Of a stretch of DNA of 64,000 bases, positions 9,156 through 17,134 are shown piece by piece. Origin of the DNA: DASTFY01 sp963829955 (GTDB lineage: Bacteria; Actinomycetota; Acidimicrobiia; Acidimicrobiales; Ilumatobacteraceae); contig CAWHKS010000017.1 of assembly GCA_963829955.1 (NCBI GenBank), positions 234,727 through 298,726 of the forward strand. Direction: 5' to 3'. The translations under genes and the position numbers were made by a program. A model generated the notes under the pieces. It was given only the letters and a program-made list of their open reading frames with translations, made no database searches and was not told the origin of the DNA. Numbering within the stretch: the first letter of the stretch is position 1; the number at the start of each line of letters is the position of its first letter.

Positions 9156-10229
9156 ATGAGGGCTGCCTGCCTCGTCGACGGTCGTGACGACCTCGTGGTG
9201 GCGGACCTGACCATCGACGGTCCGCGGGGGCGTGAGGTGGTCGTGCGCACCCAGGCCGTGGGGCTCTGCCACAGCGACCTGCACGTCGTCGACGGCTCCC
9301 TCGTCCGGCCGCGGCCCATCGTCCTCGGGCACGAGGCGGCCGGCGTCGTCGAAGCCGTCGGCCCCGACGTGTCATCGGTGGCCGTGGGCGCGTCCGTGGT
9401 GACCTGCCTCGTGATGCCCTGCGGGGCGTGCGGGCGGTGCCGGGCCGGCGAGGAGCACCTGTGCGCCGATCCCGCGGCCACGCTGCGGGGGAACGACCGG
9501 GCGCGGCTCGAGCTCGACGGGACGCCGGTCGTGCAGATGGCCGGGATCGGGGCGCTCGGGGAACAGATCATCGTGGACGAGCGGGCGCTGGTGGCCGTGC
9601 CCGCCCGCGTGCCGCCCGAGCTGGCCGCGGTGCTGGGCTGCGCCATCGTCACCGGCTTGGGCTCGGTGCTCAACGTGGCCGGTGTCCGACGGGGCGAGCG
9701 GGTGGCCGTCATCGGGTGCGGCGGCATCGGCCTCGCCATCATCCAGGGCGCCCGCATCGCCGGGGCGGACTCGATCGTGGCCATCGACCTCGCCGACGCC
9801 AAGCTCGATCTGGCCCGGCGGCTGGGGGCCACGAGTGTCGCCAACGCCGCCGATGACGACGCCGTGCAGGCCGTCGTGGGCACCGTCGACCACGCCTTCG
9901 AGGCCGTGGGGAGGCCGGCGACCATGGAGCTGGCGGTGGAGCTGGCGGCGCCGGGGCGGGCGGCGTACGCGGTCGGCATCCTGCCGGAGGGCTCGTCGGT
10001 CTGTCTCTCGGCCAAGGCGTTGCGCCGCGGCAAGCGGCTCGTCGGGGTCTTCATGGGTTCGACCCGGCCGCGGCGTGACATCCCGCGCTACGTCGAGCTG
10101 TGGGAGCGCGGTGAGCTGGACCTGGCCTCGATGGTGTCCGATCAGCTCCCGCTCGACGCGGTCAACGACGGCTTCGCCGCCCTCGCCCGGGGTGAGGTCG
10201 CCCGGGCCGTCGTGCGCTTCGACGACTGA
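9156..10229 (+). CDS. Zinc-dependent alcohol dehydrogenase (MDR superfamily)
   Basis: Predicted 357-residue medium-chain dehydrogenase. Catalytic zinc ligands lie in GLCHSDLHV (Cys and His) and GHEAAGVVE. Four structural-zinc cysteines are clustered in CGACGRCRAGEEHLC. The Rossmann loop is VIGCGGIGLAIIQGA, followed by an acidic residue (AIDLAD), which favours NAD over NADP. The overall pattern is closest to the Rxyl3153/AdhD-like alcohol dehydrogenases of actinobacteria. It acts in the cytosol on an unidentified alcohol or aldehyde. The start ATG gives the usual short N-terminus before the zinc motif. It is divergent from the LLM oxidoreductase. Confidence 0.88.
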   Translation: MRAACLVDGRDDLVVADLTIDGPRGREVVVRTQAVGLCHSDLHVVDGSLVRPRPIVLGHEAAGVVEAVGPDVSSVAVGASVVTCLVMPCGACGRCRAGEEHLCADPAATLRGNDRARLELDGTPVVQMAGIGALGEQIIVDERALVAVPARVPPELAAVLGCAIVTGLGSVLNVAGVRRGERVAVIGCGGIGLAIIQGARIAGADSIVAIDLADAKLDLARRLGATSVANAADDDAVQAVVGTVDHAFEAVGRPATMELAVELAAPGRAAYAVGILPEGSSVCLSAKALRRGKRLVGVFMGSTRPRRDIPRYVELWERGELDLASMVSDQLPLDAVNDGFAALARGEVARAVVRFDD

Positions 10230-10377
10230 GGCGAGCGCGGACCCGCCGGGGAAGGTTCTCGCGGCGACGGGTCTCGCACGGCGAGACGGACCACCGCGAG
10301 AAGCCCGTCGGCCCTGGCCACCGAATCGATGTCGAATCGGTGGCGGAGGGTCCGGCGTCGACTGGGCGGGGCCGGCG

Positions 10378-10626
10378 TCAGCGGCAGGCGCCGGGCGGAT
10401 CGTCGTAGCGGTCGTCCTGGCGCCACGGGCCGGCGTACCAGGGCGCGGTGGGCGGCGGGACCTGGGCCGCCACCCCGATGATCTCGACCATCGCCTGCCC
10501 GAAGCGGGCGGCGCCGTCGGGGCAGTAGTGGCCGAGATCGACCTTGCGGACCCGCAGCTCACCGGGCGGCGGGCCGAGCCCCGTCCACGCGGCAGGCGGA
10601 CCGGCAGCCCGAGCCCGTGAAGGCTG
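10378..10626 (-). pseudogene. Remnant of an SGNH-type hydrolase C-terminus
   Basis: The 470-base stretch between the alcohol dehydrogenase and the FAD oxidoreductase has no intact gene, but this minus-strand frame looks like the tail of an SGNH/GDSL hydrolase or of the SGNH domain of an OafA-type acyltransferase. It reads RVRKVDLGHYCPDGAARFG, matching the DxxH box that supplies the catalytic Asp and His in that family. It ends in a proline- and tryptophan-rich tail and a TGA. The frame is closed by a stop just upstream of 10626 and has no start codon before the conserved block. The N-terminal two thirds, with the catalytic serine, are therefore gone. I see it as a deletion remnant; it is unlikely to be translated. 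Nothing else is evident in the remainder of the gap except the weak repeat at 10639. Confidence 0.5.
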
Positions 10627-10638
10627 TCACAGCACGAT

Positions 10639-10660
10639 CCTGAACCGGTCCTGAGCGGGC
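10639..10660 (+). promoter_or_regulatory. Weak 11-bp direct repeat upstream of FAD oxidoreductase
   Basis: CCTGAACCGGT is followed immediately by CCTGAGCGGGC, an 11-base unit repeated with 8 of 11 matches, ending 39 bases before the start codon. The spacing is what SARP regulators bind, and a SARP gene lies 2.2 kb downstream. One pair with this match level can occur by chance in GC-rich DNA, so this is only a candidate. Confidence 0.25.
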
Positions 10661-10699
10661 TGCGTACCGCAACGCAACCACCGCGAAAGGACACGCAGG

Positions 10700-12086
10700 A
10701 TGCCCCGCTCCCTCCACCGCCACGCCGTCGTCATCGGTGCGAGCATGGCCGGACTCGCCACGGCCCGGGTGCTGACCGATCACTTCGAGTCGGTCACCGT
10801 GCTCGACCGTGATCCGCTGCCCGAGGGCACCGGACCCCGCAAGGGCGTACCCCAGGGCCGCCAGGCCCACGCGCTCCTGAGCGGCGGCTCCCGGGCCATC
10901 GCCGAGCTGTTCCCTGGAATCATGGAGGAACTGGTCGCCGACGGCGCCGAGCTCATCGAGTTCAACGGCGGATCCTGGTACCAGGCCGACGGCTACCGGG
11001 CCGAGTGCCTGGTCGTCCGCCAGGTCGTCTCCGCCAGCCGGCCGTTCATCGAGGCCGGCGTGCGCCGACGCGTCGCCGCGCTGGGGCACGTCACGATCGA
11101 GACCGGCCACGCAGTCGAGACTCTCCTGCACGCCGGCGGATCGCGTGACCGGCGTGAAGGTCTTCGACGGGACGACGTCGCGTGACATCGTCGCCGATCT
11201 CGTGGTCGACTGCTCGGGCCGCGCCTCGCACGGCGCGCTGTGGATGGAGGACCTCGGGTACCAGGCGCCGGACACCGTCGAGGTGCGTTGCGACGTGCGC
11301 TACGCCTCCGTCATCCTGCCCCGGCGCCAGGGTGACCTGGACAAGACGTTCTCGGTCGTCATCGAGTCGCCGCCGCACGGCAAGCGGGCCGCGTTCCTGC
11401 TGCCCATCGAGGGCGACCGGTGGATCGCCACCATCACCGCCGGCTACGGGGCGGAGGCCCCCACGGACGAGGCGAGCTTCCGCGCCGCCGCCGCCAGCCT
11501 GCCGTCGCTCGAGATCCACCAGGTGCTCCAGGGCCTCGACCAGCTCGGCCCCGTGGCCACCCACCGGCTGATCTCCAGCAAGCGCCGCCGTTACGAGCGG
11601 CTGCGCGACGTCCCAGCCGGGTTCCTCGCCCTCGGCGACGCCATCTGCAGCTTCAACCCGCTCTACGGCCAGGGCATGAGCAGTGCCGTGCTCCAGGCTG
11701 TCGCCCTCGGTGAGTGCTTGCAGGGGAGCGAGAACGACCAGGCACTGGTGCGGGCTTTCTACCGGCGGGCAGCGAAGGTGATCGCCAACCCCTGGCAGAT
11801 CGCCGTCGGGTCCGACTTCGCCTATCCCGAGACCACCGGCCCCAAGCCGGCCGGCACCGATCTGGTCAACCGGTACATCACGCGGGTGCTGCGGGCGGCG
11901 CAGGTGTCGCCCGAGGTCAACACGGCGATGATCCTGGTGCAGAACCTGCTGGCGCCGCCGTCGTCGCTGATGCGGCCCTCGATGATGCGGGCCGTGCGGC
12001 GGGCGTCGCGCGACCTGGCCCGTCACCGCAGGGTCGAAGGCGCGACCGGGCGCCGGCCGGCCGGTGTGGTGACGGCCGGCGCCTGA
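10700..12086 (+). pseudogene. FAD-dependent monooxygenase/geranylgeranyl-reductase-like protein (frameshifted)
   Basis: Two frames combine to a protein of about 461 residues. The first holds the FAD-binding N-terminus HAVVIGASMAGLATARVL (GxGxxG-like) with VLDRDPLP. The second holds DLVVDCSGRAS, then the GFLALGDAICSFNPLYGQGM box of the GD motif that binds FAD ribityl in class A flavoproteins. The frames join if one G of the pair at 11138-11139 is removed, giving HAGDRVTGVKVFDG. Family members of about 460 residues hydroxylate or epoxidise lipophilic compounds in natural-product and catabolic pathways. An AAAGGA ribosome site precedes the ATG. Otherwise intact coding on both sides of the break suggests a sequencing error rather than old decay. 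Confidence 0.8.
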
Positions 12087-12106
12087 TCGGGCCGTGGGTC
12101 GGTCGA

Positions 12107-12757
12107 TCAGCTCGGTACCGGCACGAGCCGCAGGTACGGCTTGACCGCCACCCAGCCATCCGGGAAGCGGTCCCGGGCCTCGTCATCCGACACCGCCGGG
12201 ATGATGATGACGTCATCGCCCGGCTTCCAGTTCACCGGCGTCGACACCTTGTGATTGGCGGTGAGCTGCAGGGAGTCGATCACCCTCAGGATCTCGTCGA
12301 AGTTGCGGCCGGTGCTCTGGGGGTAGGTGAGCGTCAGCTTGACCTTCTTGTCGGGTCCGATGACGAAGACGCTCCGCACCGTCGTCGTGTCGCTGGCGTT
12401 GGGGTGGATCATCCCGTAGCGGTCGGACACGACCCGTCCCGGGTCAGCGATGAGCGGGAAGTTGAGGCGACAACCAGTGACCTCTTCGATGTCGCGAGCC
12501 CACAGGTGATGGGAGTCGACGGGGTCGACGCTGAGGCCGATGACCTTGCAGTGGCGGGCTGCGAACTGATCGTTCAGCCGGGCCACCTCGCCCAGCTCCG
12601 TGGTGCAGACGGGCGTGAAGTCCTTGGGGTGCGAGAACAACACACCCCAGCTGTCGCCCAGCCAGCGGTGGAACTCCAGGGTCCCCTCGGTGGTCTCGGC
12701 GGTGAAGTCGGGAGCATCGTCGCCCAGTTGGAGGGCGCGGACGGCGGTGGGTTGCAT
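12107..12757 (-). CDS. 1-Cys peroxiredoxin (Prx6 family)
   Basis: Predicted 216 residues, the usual size for Prx6/AhpC-like 1-Cys peroxiredoxins. The peroxidatic cysteine is Cys51 in FTPVCTTELGEVA, preceded by FSHPKDFTP. The C-terminal dimerisation arm TPVNWKPGDDVIIIP is characteristic of this subfamily and absent from typical 2-Cys enzymes. It reduces hydrogen peroxide, alkyl hydroperoxides or peroxynitrite in the cytosol. It is divergent from the SARP gene at 12908, with 150 bases between them, and convergent with the FAD oxidoreductase. Confidence 0.93.
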   Translation of the reverse strand: MQPTAVRALQLGDDAPDFTAETTEGTLEFHRWLGDSWGVLFSHPKDFTPVCTTELGEVARLNDQFAARHCKVIGLSVDPVDSHHLWARDIEEVTGCRLNFPLIADPGRVVSDRYGMIHPNASDTTTVRSVFVIGPDKKVKLTLTYPQSTGRNFDEILRVIDSLQLTANHKVSTPVNWKPGDDVIIIPAVSDDEARDRFPDGWVAVKPYLRLVPVPS

Positions 12758-12907
12758 GGCGTGGCTCCTCGTGCTCTGTGGTCACGTGTCCCCGGCCCGT
12801 TGCCTGGGGACGTCGGTGATGGTGACAGCGACCGGTTGACCCGTGGTGGGGAACCGGTAGAACCGGCGCCCGGCGGCGGGCGTAGCCTGGTCACGAGGGA
12901 GAGGGAG

Positions 12908-15900
12908 ATGCGGTTCGGCATCCTGGGGCCGCTCGAGGTGTCTCGCGATGGCACCGCGGTGCCGCTCGGCGGCGCTCGTCAGCGGGCGGTGCTGGCGCGG
13001 CTGCTGGTCGACGTCGGTCGCGTGGTCAGCGCCGATCGGCTCGTCGAGGACGTCTGGGACGGCCGGCCTCCGACCACTGCGGCGAAGACGCTCCAGAAGT
13101 ACGTCTCGGAGCTGCGCAAGGGTCTGCCGAGGCAGGCGCTCCGCACGGCGGGACGTGGGTACGTGCTCGACGTCGATCCGGACCTGGTCGACGCCCGGCG
13201 GTTCGAGCGCCTCGTCCACCAGCAGGACTTCGGGGCCGCGCTCGCGCTCTGGCGGGGCGAGGTGCTGGCCGACCTCGGTGAACTCGGCTTCGTCGTCCCC
13301 GAGCGATCCCGCCTCGACGAGCTCCGGCTGGTCGCGTTGGAAGGTCGGATGGAGGAAGCCGTGGCCGGCGGTCGGCACGCCGAGATCGTGGGCGAGCTGG
13401 CCGAACTGGTCGACTCCCATCCGCTCCGGGAACGGCTCGTCGGCCTCCACCTGCTGGCCTTGTACCGCTCCGGCCGCCAGGTCGAGGCGTTGCGGGCCTA
13501 CGAGAGCCACCGGCGTCGCCTCGCCGACGAGATCGGAGTTGAACCGGCCGCCGAGCTTCGCCGGCTCGAAGCAGGCATCCTGCGCCACGACCCGAGCCTG
13601 GACCTGTCATCAGCCTCCGTATCCGGCGATGTCGCCGCGCCGGTCGCGATGCCGGCGTCCAGGGGCAACCTCCCCCTGGCGCTCACGTCGTTCGTCGGCC
13701 GGGCTGACGAGGTCGCGTCGTGCCGGCTGGCGGTGTCCGAGCACCGGTCGGTGACGCTCACCGGGCCGGGCGGAGTCGGCAAGACGCGCCTGGCCCTCGA
13801 GGTGGCGACGAGGTTGGCGGACGAGCTCCCGGGCGGAGCCTGGCTGGTGGACCTGGCCGGCGTTGCCGACCCCGACCTGGTGGCGGGCGCCGTGGCCACC
13901 ACCCTGGGCGTGGATGTGCGCCACGCACCGGACGACGAGGCGGCCCTGGTCGCCTCGCTGTGCCGGCGGCCGGCCCATCTCGTCGTGTTCGACAACTGCG
14001 AGCACGTGGCCGAGCCGTGCGCGGCGATCGTCGGATCGCTGCTGGCGAGCTGTCCGGAGCTGCGGGTGCTCGCCACCAGCCGGCGCCCACTCGGGGTGGC
14101 GGGCGAGTTCGTTCGCCCTGTCCACCCGCTCGGCGAGGAGCAGGCGGTGGCGCTCTTCACCGATCGGGCGCGTCTGGCCGGGGTCGACACCGGCACGCCC
14201 GAGGCGGCCGGCGCCCTCGCCGCCGGCGCGGCCGTGATCTGCCGGCAGCTCGACGGGCTCCCGCTGGCCATCGAGCTGGCGGCCAGCCAGGTCCGGGTGC
14301 TGACGCCCGTGGAGATCGCCGCCCGCCTGGACGACCAACTCCGCTTCCGCGGGCGGGCCGCGGGCGCGCCGTCCCGCCAGCGCACCCTTCACGACATGGT
14401 GGCGTGGAGCTACGAGCTCCTGCCCGCCGAAGGCCAGCGCCTCTACGCACGGCTCGGCGTGTTCGCGTCCTCGATGACGTTCGCCGCCGCCGAGGCCGTC
14501 GCCGGAGGTCATGGCAACATCCTCGGCTCGCTCACCACGCTCGTCGATCACTCCTTTCTGGCCCGCGAAGGGGACGGGGGCTCGTCGAGGTACCGGCTGC
14601 TGGAGACGCTGCGGCTCTTCGCGCTGGAGCGCCTGCAGGAGTCGGGCGAGGTCGAGCTCACCCATCGCGCCCACGCCGAGTACTTCTGCCGCCTCGCCGC
14701 CGAAGCGGGCCGGCACCTGTACGGGCCGGACGAGCGGGCCTGGCGGGCACAGCTGGACACGGAGGAGCCCAACCTCCACGCCGCGCTCCGCTGGGCGGAG
14801 GCGCACGAGCCCGGGCTCGCGCTCCGGCTGGCGGCGGCGCTCTGGCCCTACTGGGACGTGAAGTGGGGTGAGCGCCATGCCGTGCCGTACCTGGAGGGGC
14901 TGCTGTCGCGGGCCGACCTGGACGTGTCCGCCGAGGAGAAGGCCTGGGGCCTCGTGGTGGCCGCCGACCTGGCTGCCAACCCGGGTGATGCCCGCCAGGC
15001 CCACCCGTGGGCCACGGAGGCCGTCGCCGCCTTCCGCGGGCTCGGCGACGAGCAGGGCCTGGCCTACGCGCTCGGCGCCCTGGGGGCCGCGTCCGGCAAC
15101 CAGGGGGCGCTCGACGAGGCGGACCTGGCTCTCGACGAGGCGATGGCCATCGCCCGGCGGCTCGGCGATCCCATCCTCGAGGGCCGGCTCCTCAACTTCG
15201 TGTCGTTCGTCGCCTCGCGGCGGGGTGACCACGAGCGCGCAGCCGAGCTGAGCCGCCAGGAGCTGGCGGCATGGACCGCGGTCGGGAGCAGGCGGGGGGA
15301 GGCGATCGCGCTCCGGCACCTGGCCGTCGCCTGCCGGTACCTCGGCCGCCTGGACGAGGCCCACGATCTGTGCACGGAGGCGGCCGAGGTCTGGCGCGAG
15401 CTCGAGGACCCCGCCTCACTGGCCCACGTGCGGATCACGCAGGCGGACATCGCCCGCCTGCGGGGTGACCTGGTCGGGGCCGAGGCCCAGTACGACCAGG
15501 TCCTGATCGAGCTGGCCGCAATCGGCGATCGGCGGTGCACGGCGTCCACGTTCAAGAACCAGGGCATGATCGCCGCGTGTCGTGGGGACCGCGTCCGCAG
15601 CATCGAGCTGTTCCAGGCCGGGCTCCGCCTGCGCCACGAGCTCGGCGACGAGGCCGGTCTGGCCGAGTGCCTGGAAGGGCTGGCCGAGGTGAGCTCGGCC
15701 GGCGGGGATCACGACGTCGCCACGACGCTGCTGGCCGCGTCCGCGGCACTCCGGGCCCGCACGGGATCCCACGCCTCGGGCGACGAGCAGATGGTGGTCG
15801 ACGAGCTGCTGGAGGGCGCCCGAGTGGCCCTGGGAACGTCATCCTTCGCCCAGGCCTGCGAACGAGGCCGGTCGCTCCCGCTGGACGAGCTCGTCGACTT

Positions 15901-15922
15901 CGCACAGGCGGTCGGTCGGTGA
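12908..15922 (+). CDS. SARP-family transcriptional activator with NB-ARC ATPase and TPR domains (AfsR-like)
   Basis: Predicted 1004 residues. The order is an OmpR-type winged helix (residues about 1-90, MRFGILGPLEVSRDG to GRGYVLDVD), a BTAD domain (about 95-240, ending EIGVEPAAELRRLE), an NB-ARC/STAND ATPase with P-loop GPGGVGKTRLALEVA near residue 286 and a Walker B-like LVVFDNCEH, then about 400 residues of TPR-like helices. This is the architecture of Streptomyces AfsR, which activates secondary-metabolite or export genes on ATP-driven oligomerisation. The start has GAGGGAGAGGG just upstream. In-frame upstream sequence overlaps the FAD gene and was discarded. Divergent from the peroxiredoxin; its targets cannot be read directly. 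Confidence 0.92.
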   Translation: MRFGILGPLEVSRDGTAVPLGGARQRAVLARLLVDVGRVVSADRLVEDVWDGRPPTTAAKTLQKYVSELRKGLPRQALRTAGRGYVLDVDPDLVDARRFERLVHQQDFGAALALWRGEVLADLGELGFVVPERSRLDELRLVALEGRMEEAVAGGRHAEIVGELAELVDSHPLRERLVGLHLLALYRSGRQVEALRAYESHRRRLADEIGVEPAAELRRLEAGILRHDPSLDLSSASVSGDVAAPVAMPASRGNLPLALTSFVGRADEVASCRLAVSEHRSVTLTGPGGVGKTRLALEVATRLADELPGGAWLVDLAGVADPDLVAGAVATTLGVDVRHAPDDEAALVASLCRRPAHLVVFDNCEHVAEPCAAIVGSLLASCPELRVLATSRRPLGVAGEFVRPVHPLGEEQAVALFTDRARLAGVDTGTPEAAGALAAGAAVICRQLDGLPLAIELAASQVRVLTPVEIAARLDDQLRFRGRAAGAPSRQRTLHDMVAWSYELLPAEGQRLYARLGVFASSMTFAAAEAVAGGHGNILGSLTTLVDHSFLAREGDGGSSRYRLLETLRLFALERLQESGEVELTHRAHAEYFCRLAAEAGRHLYGPDERAWRAQLDTEEPNLHAALRWAEAHEPGLALRLAAALWPYWDVKWGERHAVPYLEGLLSRADLDVSAEEKAWGLVVAADLAANPGDARQAHPWATEAVAAFRGLGDEQGLAYALGALGAASGNQGALDEADLALDEAMAIARRLGDPILEGRLLNFVSFVASRRGDHERAAELSRQELAAWTAVGSRRGEAIALRHLAVACRYLGRLDEAHDLCTEAAEVWRELEDPASLAHVRITQADIARLRGDLVGAEAQYDQVLIELAAIGDRRCTASTFKNQGMIAACRGDRVRSIELFQAGLRLRHELGDEAGLAECLEGLAEVSSAGGDHDVATTLLAASAALRARTGSHASGDEQMVVDELLEGARVALGTSSFAQACERGRSLPLDELVDFAQAVGR

Positions 15923-15973
15923 GCACCATGATGGGGTCCGACACGATCGACCACGGCCGAGATCCAGGGAGGC

Positions 15974-17125
15974 ATGATGCGAGTTGGGGTCCTGACCGGA
16001 GGCGGTGACGTCCCCGGGCTCAACGCGAGCATCAAGGCGGTCGTCACGAGGGTGACCGCCGAGGGGCATTCGGCGGTCGGGCTGCGCCGCGGGTGGGCAG
16101 GCCTGCTGGAGTGCAACCCTGACGATCCGGAGTCCGTGGCCGCCTGCACCATGGCGCTCGACCTGACCTCCGTGCGCACCATCGACCGCAGTGGCGGCAC
16201 CGTCCTACACAGCTCCCGCACCAACCCGGCGCGCGTCCGCGCCTCCGAGGTCCCGCCGTTCCTGTCCGACCTCGTCGAGGGGGACGGCCCGCACGACCTG
16301 ACCAAGCACTGCCTGTCGGTGCTCGAGCGCTTGGGCATCAACGCCCTCGTCCCCATCGGCGGCGACGACACGCTCTCGTTCGCGCTGCGCCTGTCGGACG
16401 AGGGGTTCCCGGTCGTGGCCATCCCCAAGACGATGGACAACGACGTCCACGGCACCGACTACTGCATCGGCTTCTCCACCGCCGTCACCCGCACCGTCAA
16501 CTTCATCCACCAGCTCCGCACGAGCGCGGGATCGCACGAGCGGTTGGCCGTGGTCGAGGTGTTCGGTCGCTACAGCGGCGAGACGTCGCTGGTGTCCGCC
16601 TACCTGTCGGGCGTGGACCGGGCGGTCATCTCCGAGGTCCCGTTCGACATCGACCGGCTGACCGAGCTGCTGATGGAGGACAAGCGGGCCAACCCCAGCG
16701 GCTACGCAATGATGACGATCTCCGAGGGCGCGACCGTCGTCGGCGGCGAGATGGCCCTGCGCGGCGAGGCCGACGCGTACGGCCACCAGAAGCTCGGGGG
16801 CATCGGCGAGCTCACCGGGGAGCTGATCCGGGAACGCACCGGTGAGGGCATCATCGTGCAGCACCTCGGTTACCTCATGCGCTCGGGGAACCCCGATTCC
16901 CTGGACCTCATGGTCGCCGTCAACTACGGCGTCATGGCCGCCGACCTCCTGCTGGAGGGCCTGGCCGGCCGGTTGGTCGCCCTGCGCATGGGCAACTACC
17001 TCAACGTTCCGCTCGGCGTGACCCGCCAAGGGGTGAAGCGGGTGGACGTCGACGCCCTGTACGACGTGACCTCGTACCGCCCCAAGATCCGCCACGTCGA
17101 CGGCAAGCCCATGTTCCTGTACTGA
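15974..17125 (+). CDS. pfkA: 6-phosphofructokinase, probably pyrophosphate-dependent
   Basis: Predicted 383 residues, group III-like length. It starts MMRVGVLTGGGDVPGLNA, the nucleotide or pyrophosphate loop. Two positions that separate donor types point to pyrophosphate: GGDDTL carries Asp where ATP enzymes have Gly104, and PKTMDND carries Lys where ATP enzymes have Gly124 (PGTIDND). The catalytic Asp lies in the same TMDND motif, and the MGRxxG-like loop is here FGRYSGETS. It interconverts fructose 6-phosphate and fructose 1,6-bisphosphate, reversibly if pyrophosphate is used. AGGGAGG precedes a double ATG; the second (15977) has the better spacing. It stands 51 bases after the SARP gene. 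Confidence 0.9.
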   Translation: MMRVGVLTGGGDVPGLNASIKAVVTRVTAEGHSAVGLRRGWAGLLECNPDDPESVAACTMALDLTSVRTIDRSGGTVLHSSRTNPARVRASEVPPFLSDLVEGDGPHDLTKHCLSVLERLGINALVPIGGDDTLSFALRLSDEGFPVVAIPKTMDNDVHGTDYCIGFSTAVTRTVNFIHQLRTSAGSHERLAVVEVFGRYSGETSLVSAYLSGVDRAVISEVPFDIDRLTELLMEDKRANPSGYAMMTISEGATVVGGEMALRGEADAYGHQKLGGIGELTGELIRERTGEGIIVQHLGYLMRSGNPDSLDLMVAVNYGVMAADLLLEGLAGRLVALRMGNYLNVPLGVTRQGVKRVDVDALYDVTSYRPKIRHVDGKPMFLY

Positions 17126-17134
17126 GCTCCTTGC

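Noticed and set aside
12083..12108. CTGATCG/CGATCAG hairpin between the FAD monooxygenase and the peroxiredoxin
   Set aside because: Seven-base stem with a 14-base loop, no T-tract, and it overlaps both stop codons; too weak to call a terminator.
12830..12875. ACCGG repeats upstream of the first SARP gene (22 and 9 bases apart)
   Set aside because: Spacing is irregular and the word is short and common in GC-rich DNA; not a convincing operator.
11714..12907. Upstream in-frame extension of the first SARP gene
   Set aside because: It overlaps the FAD monooxygenase and the peroxiredoxin on the other strand; the winged helix begins at MRFGILGPLEV, which has a good ribosome site.
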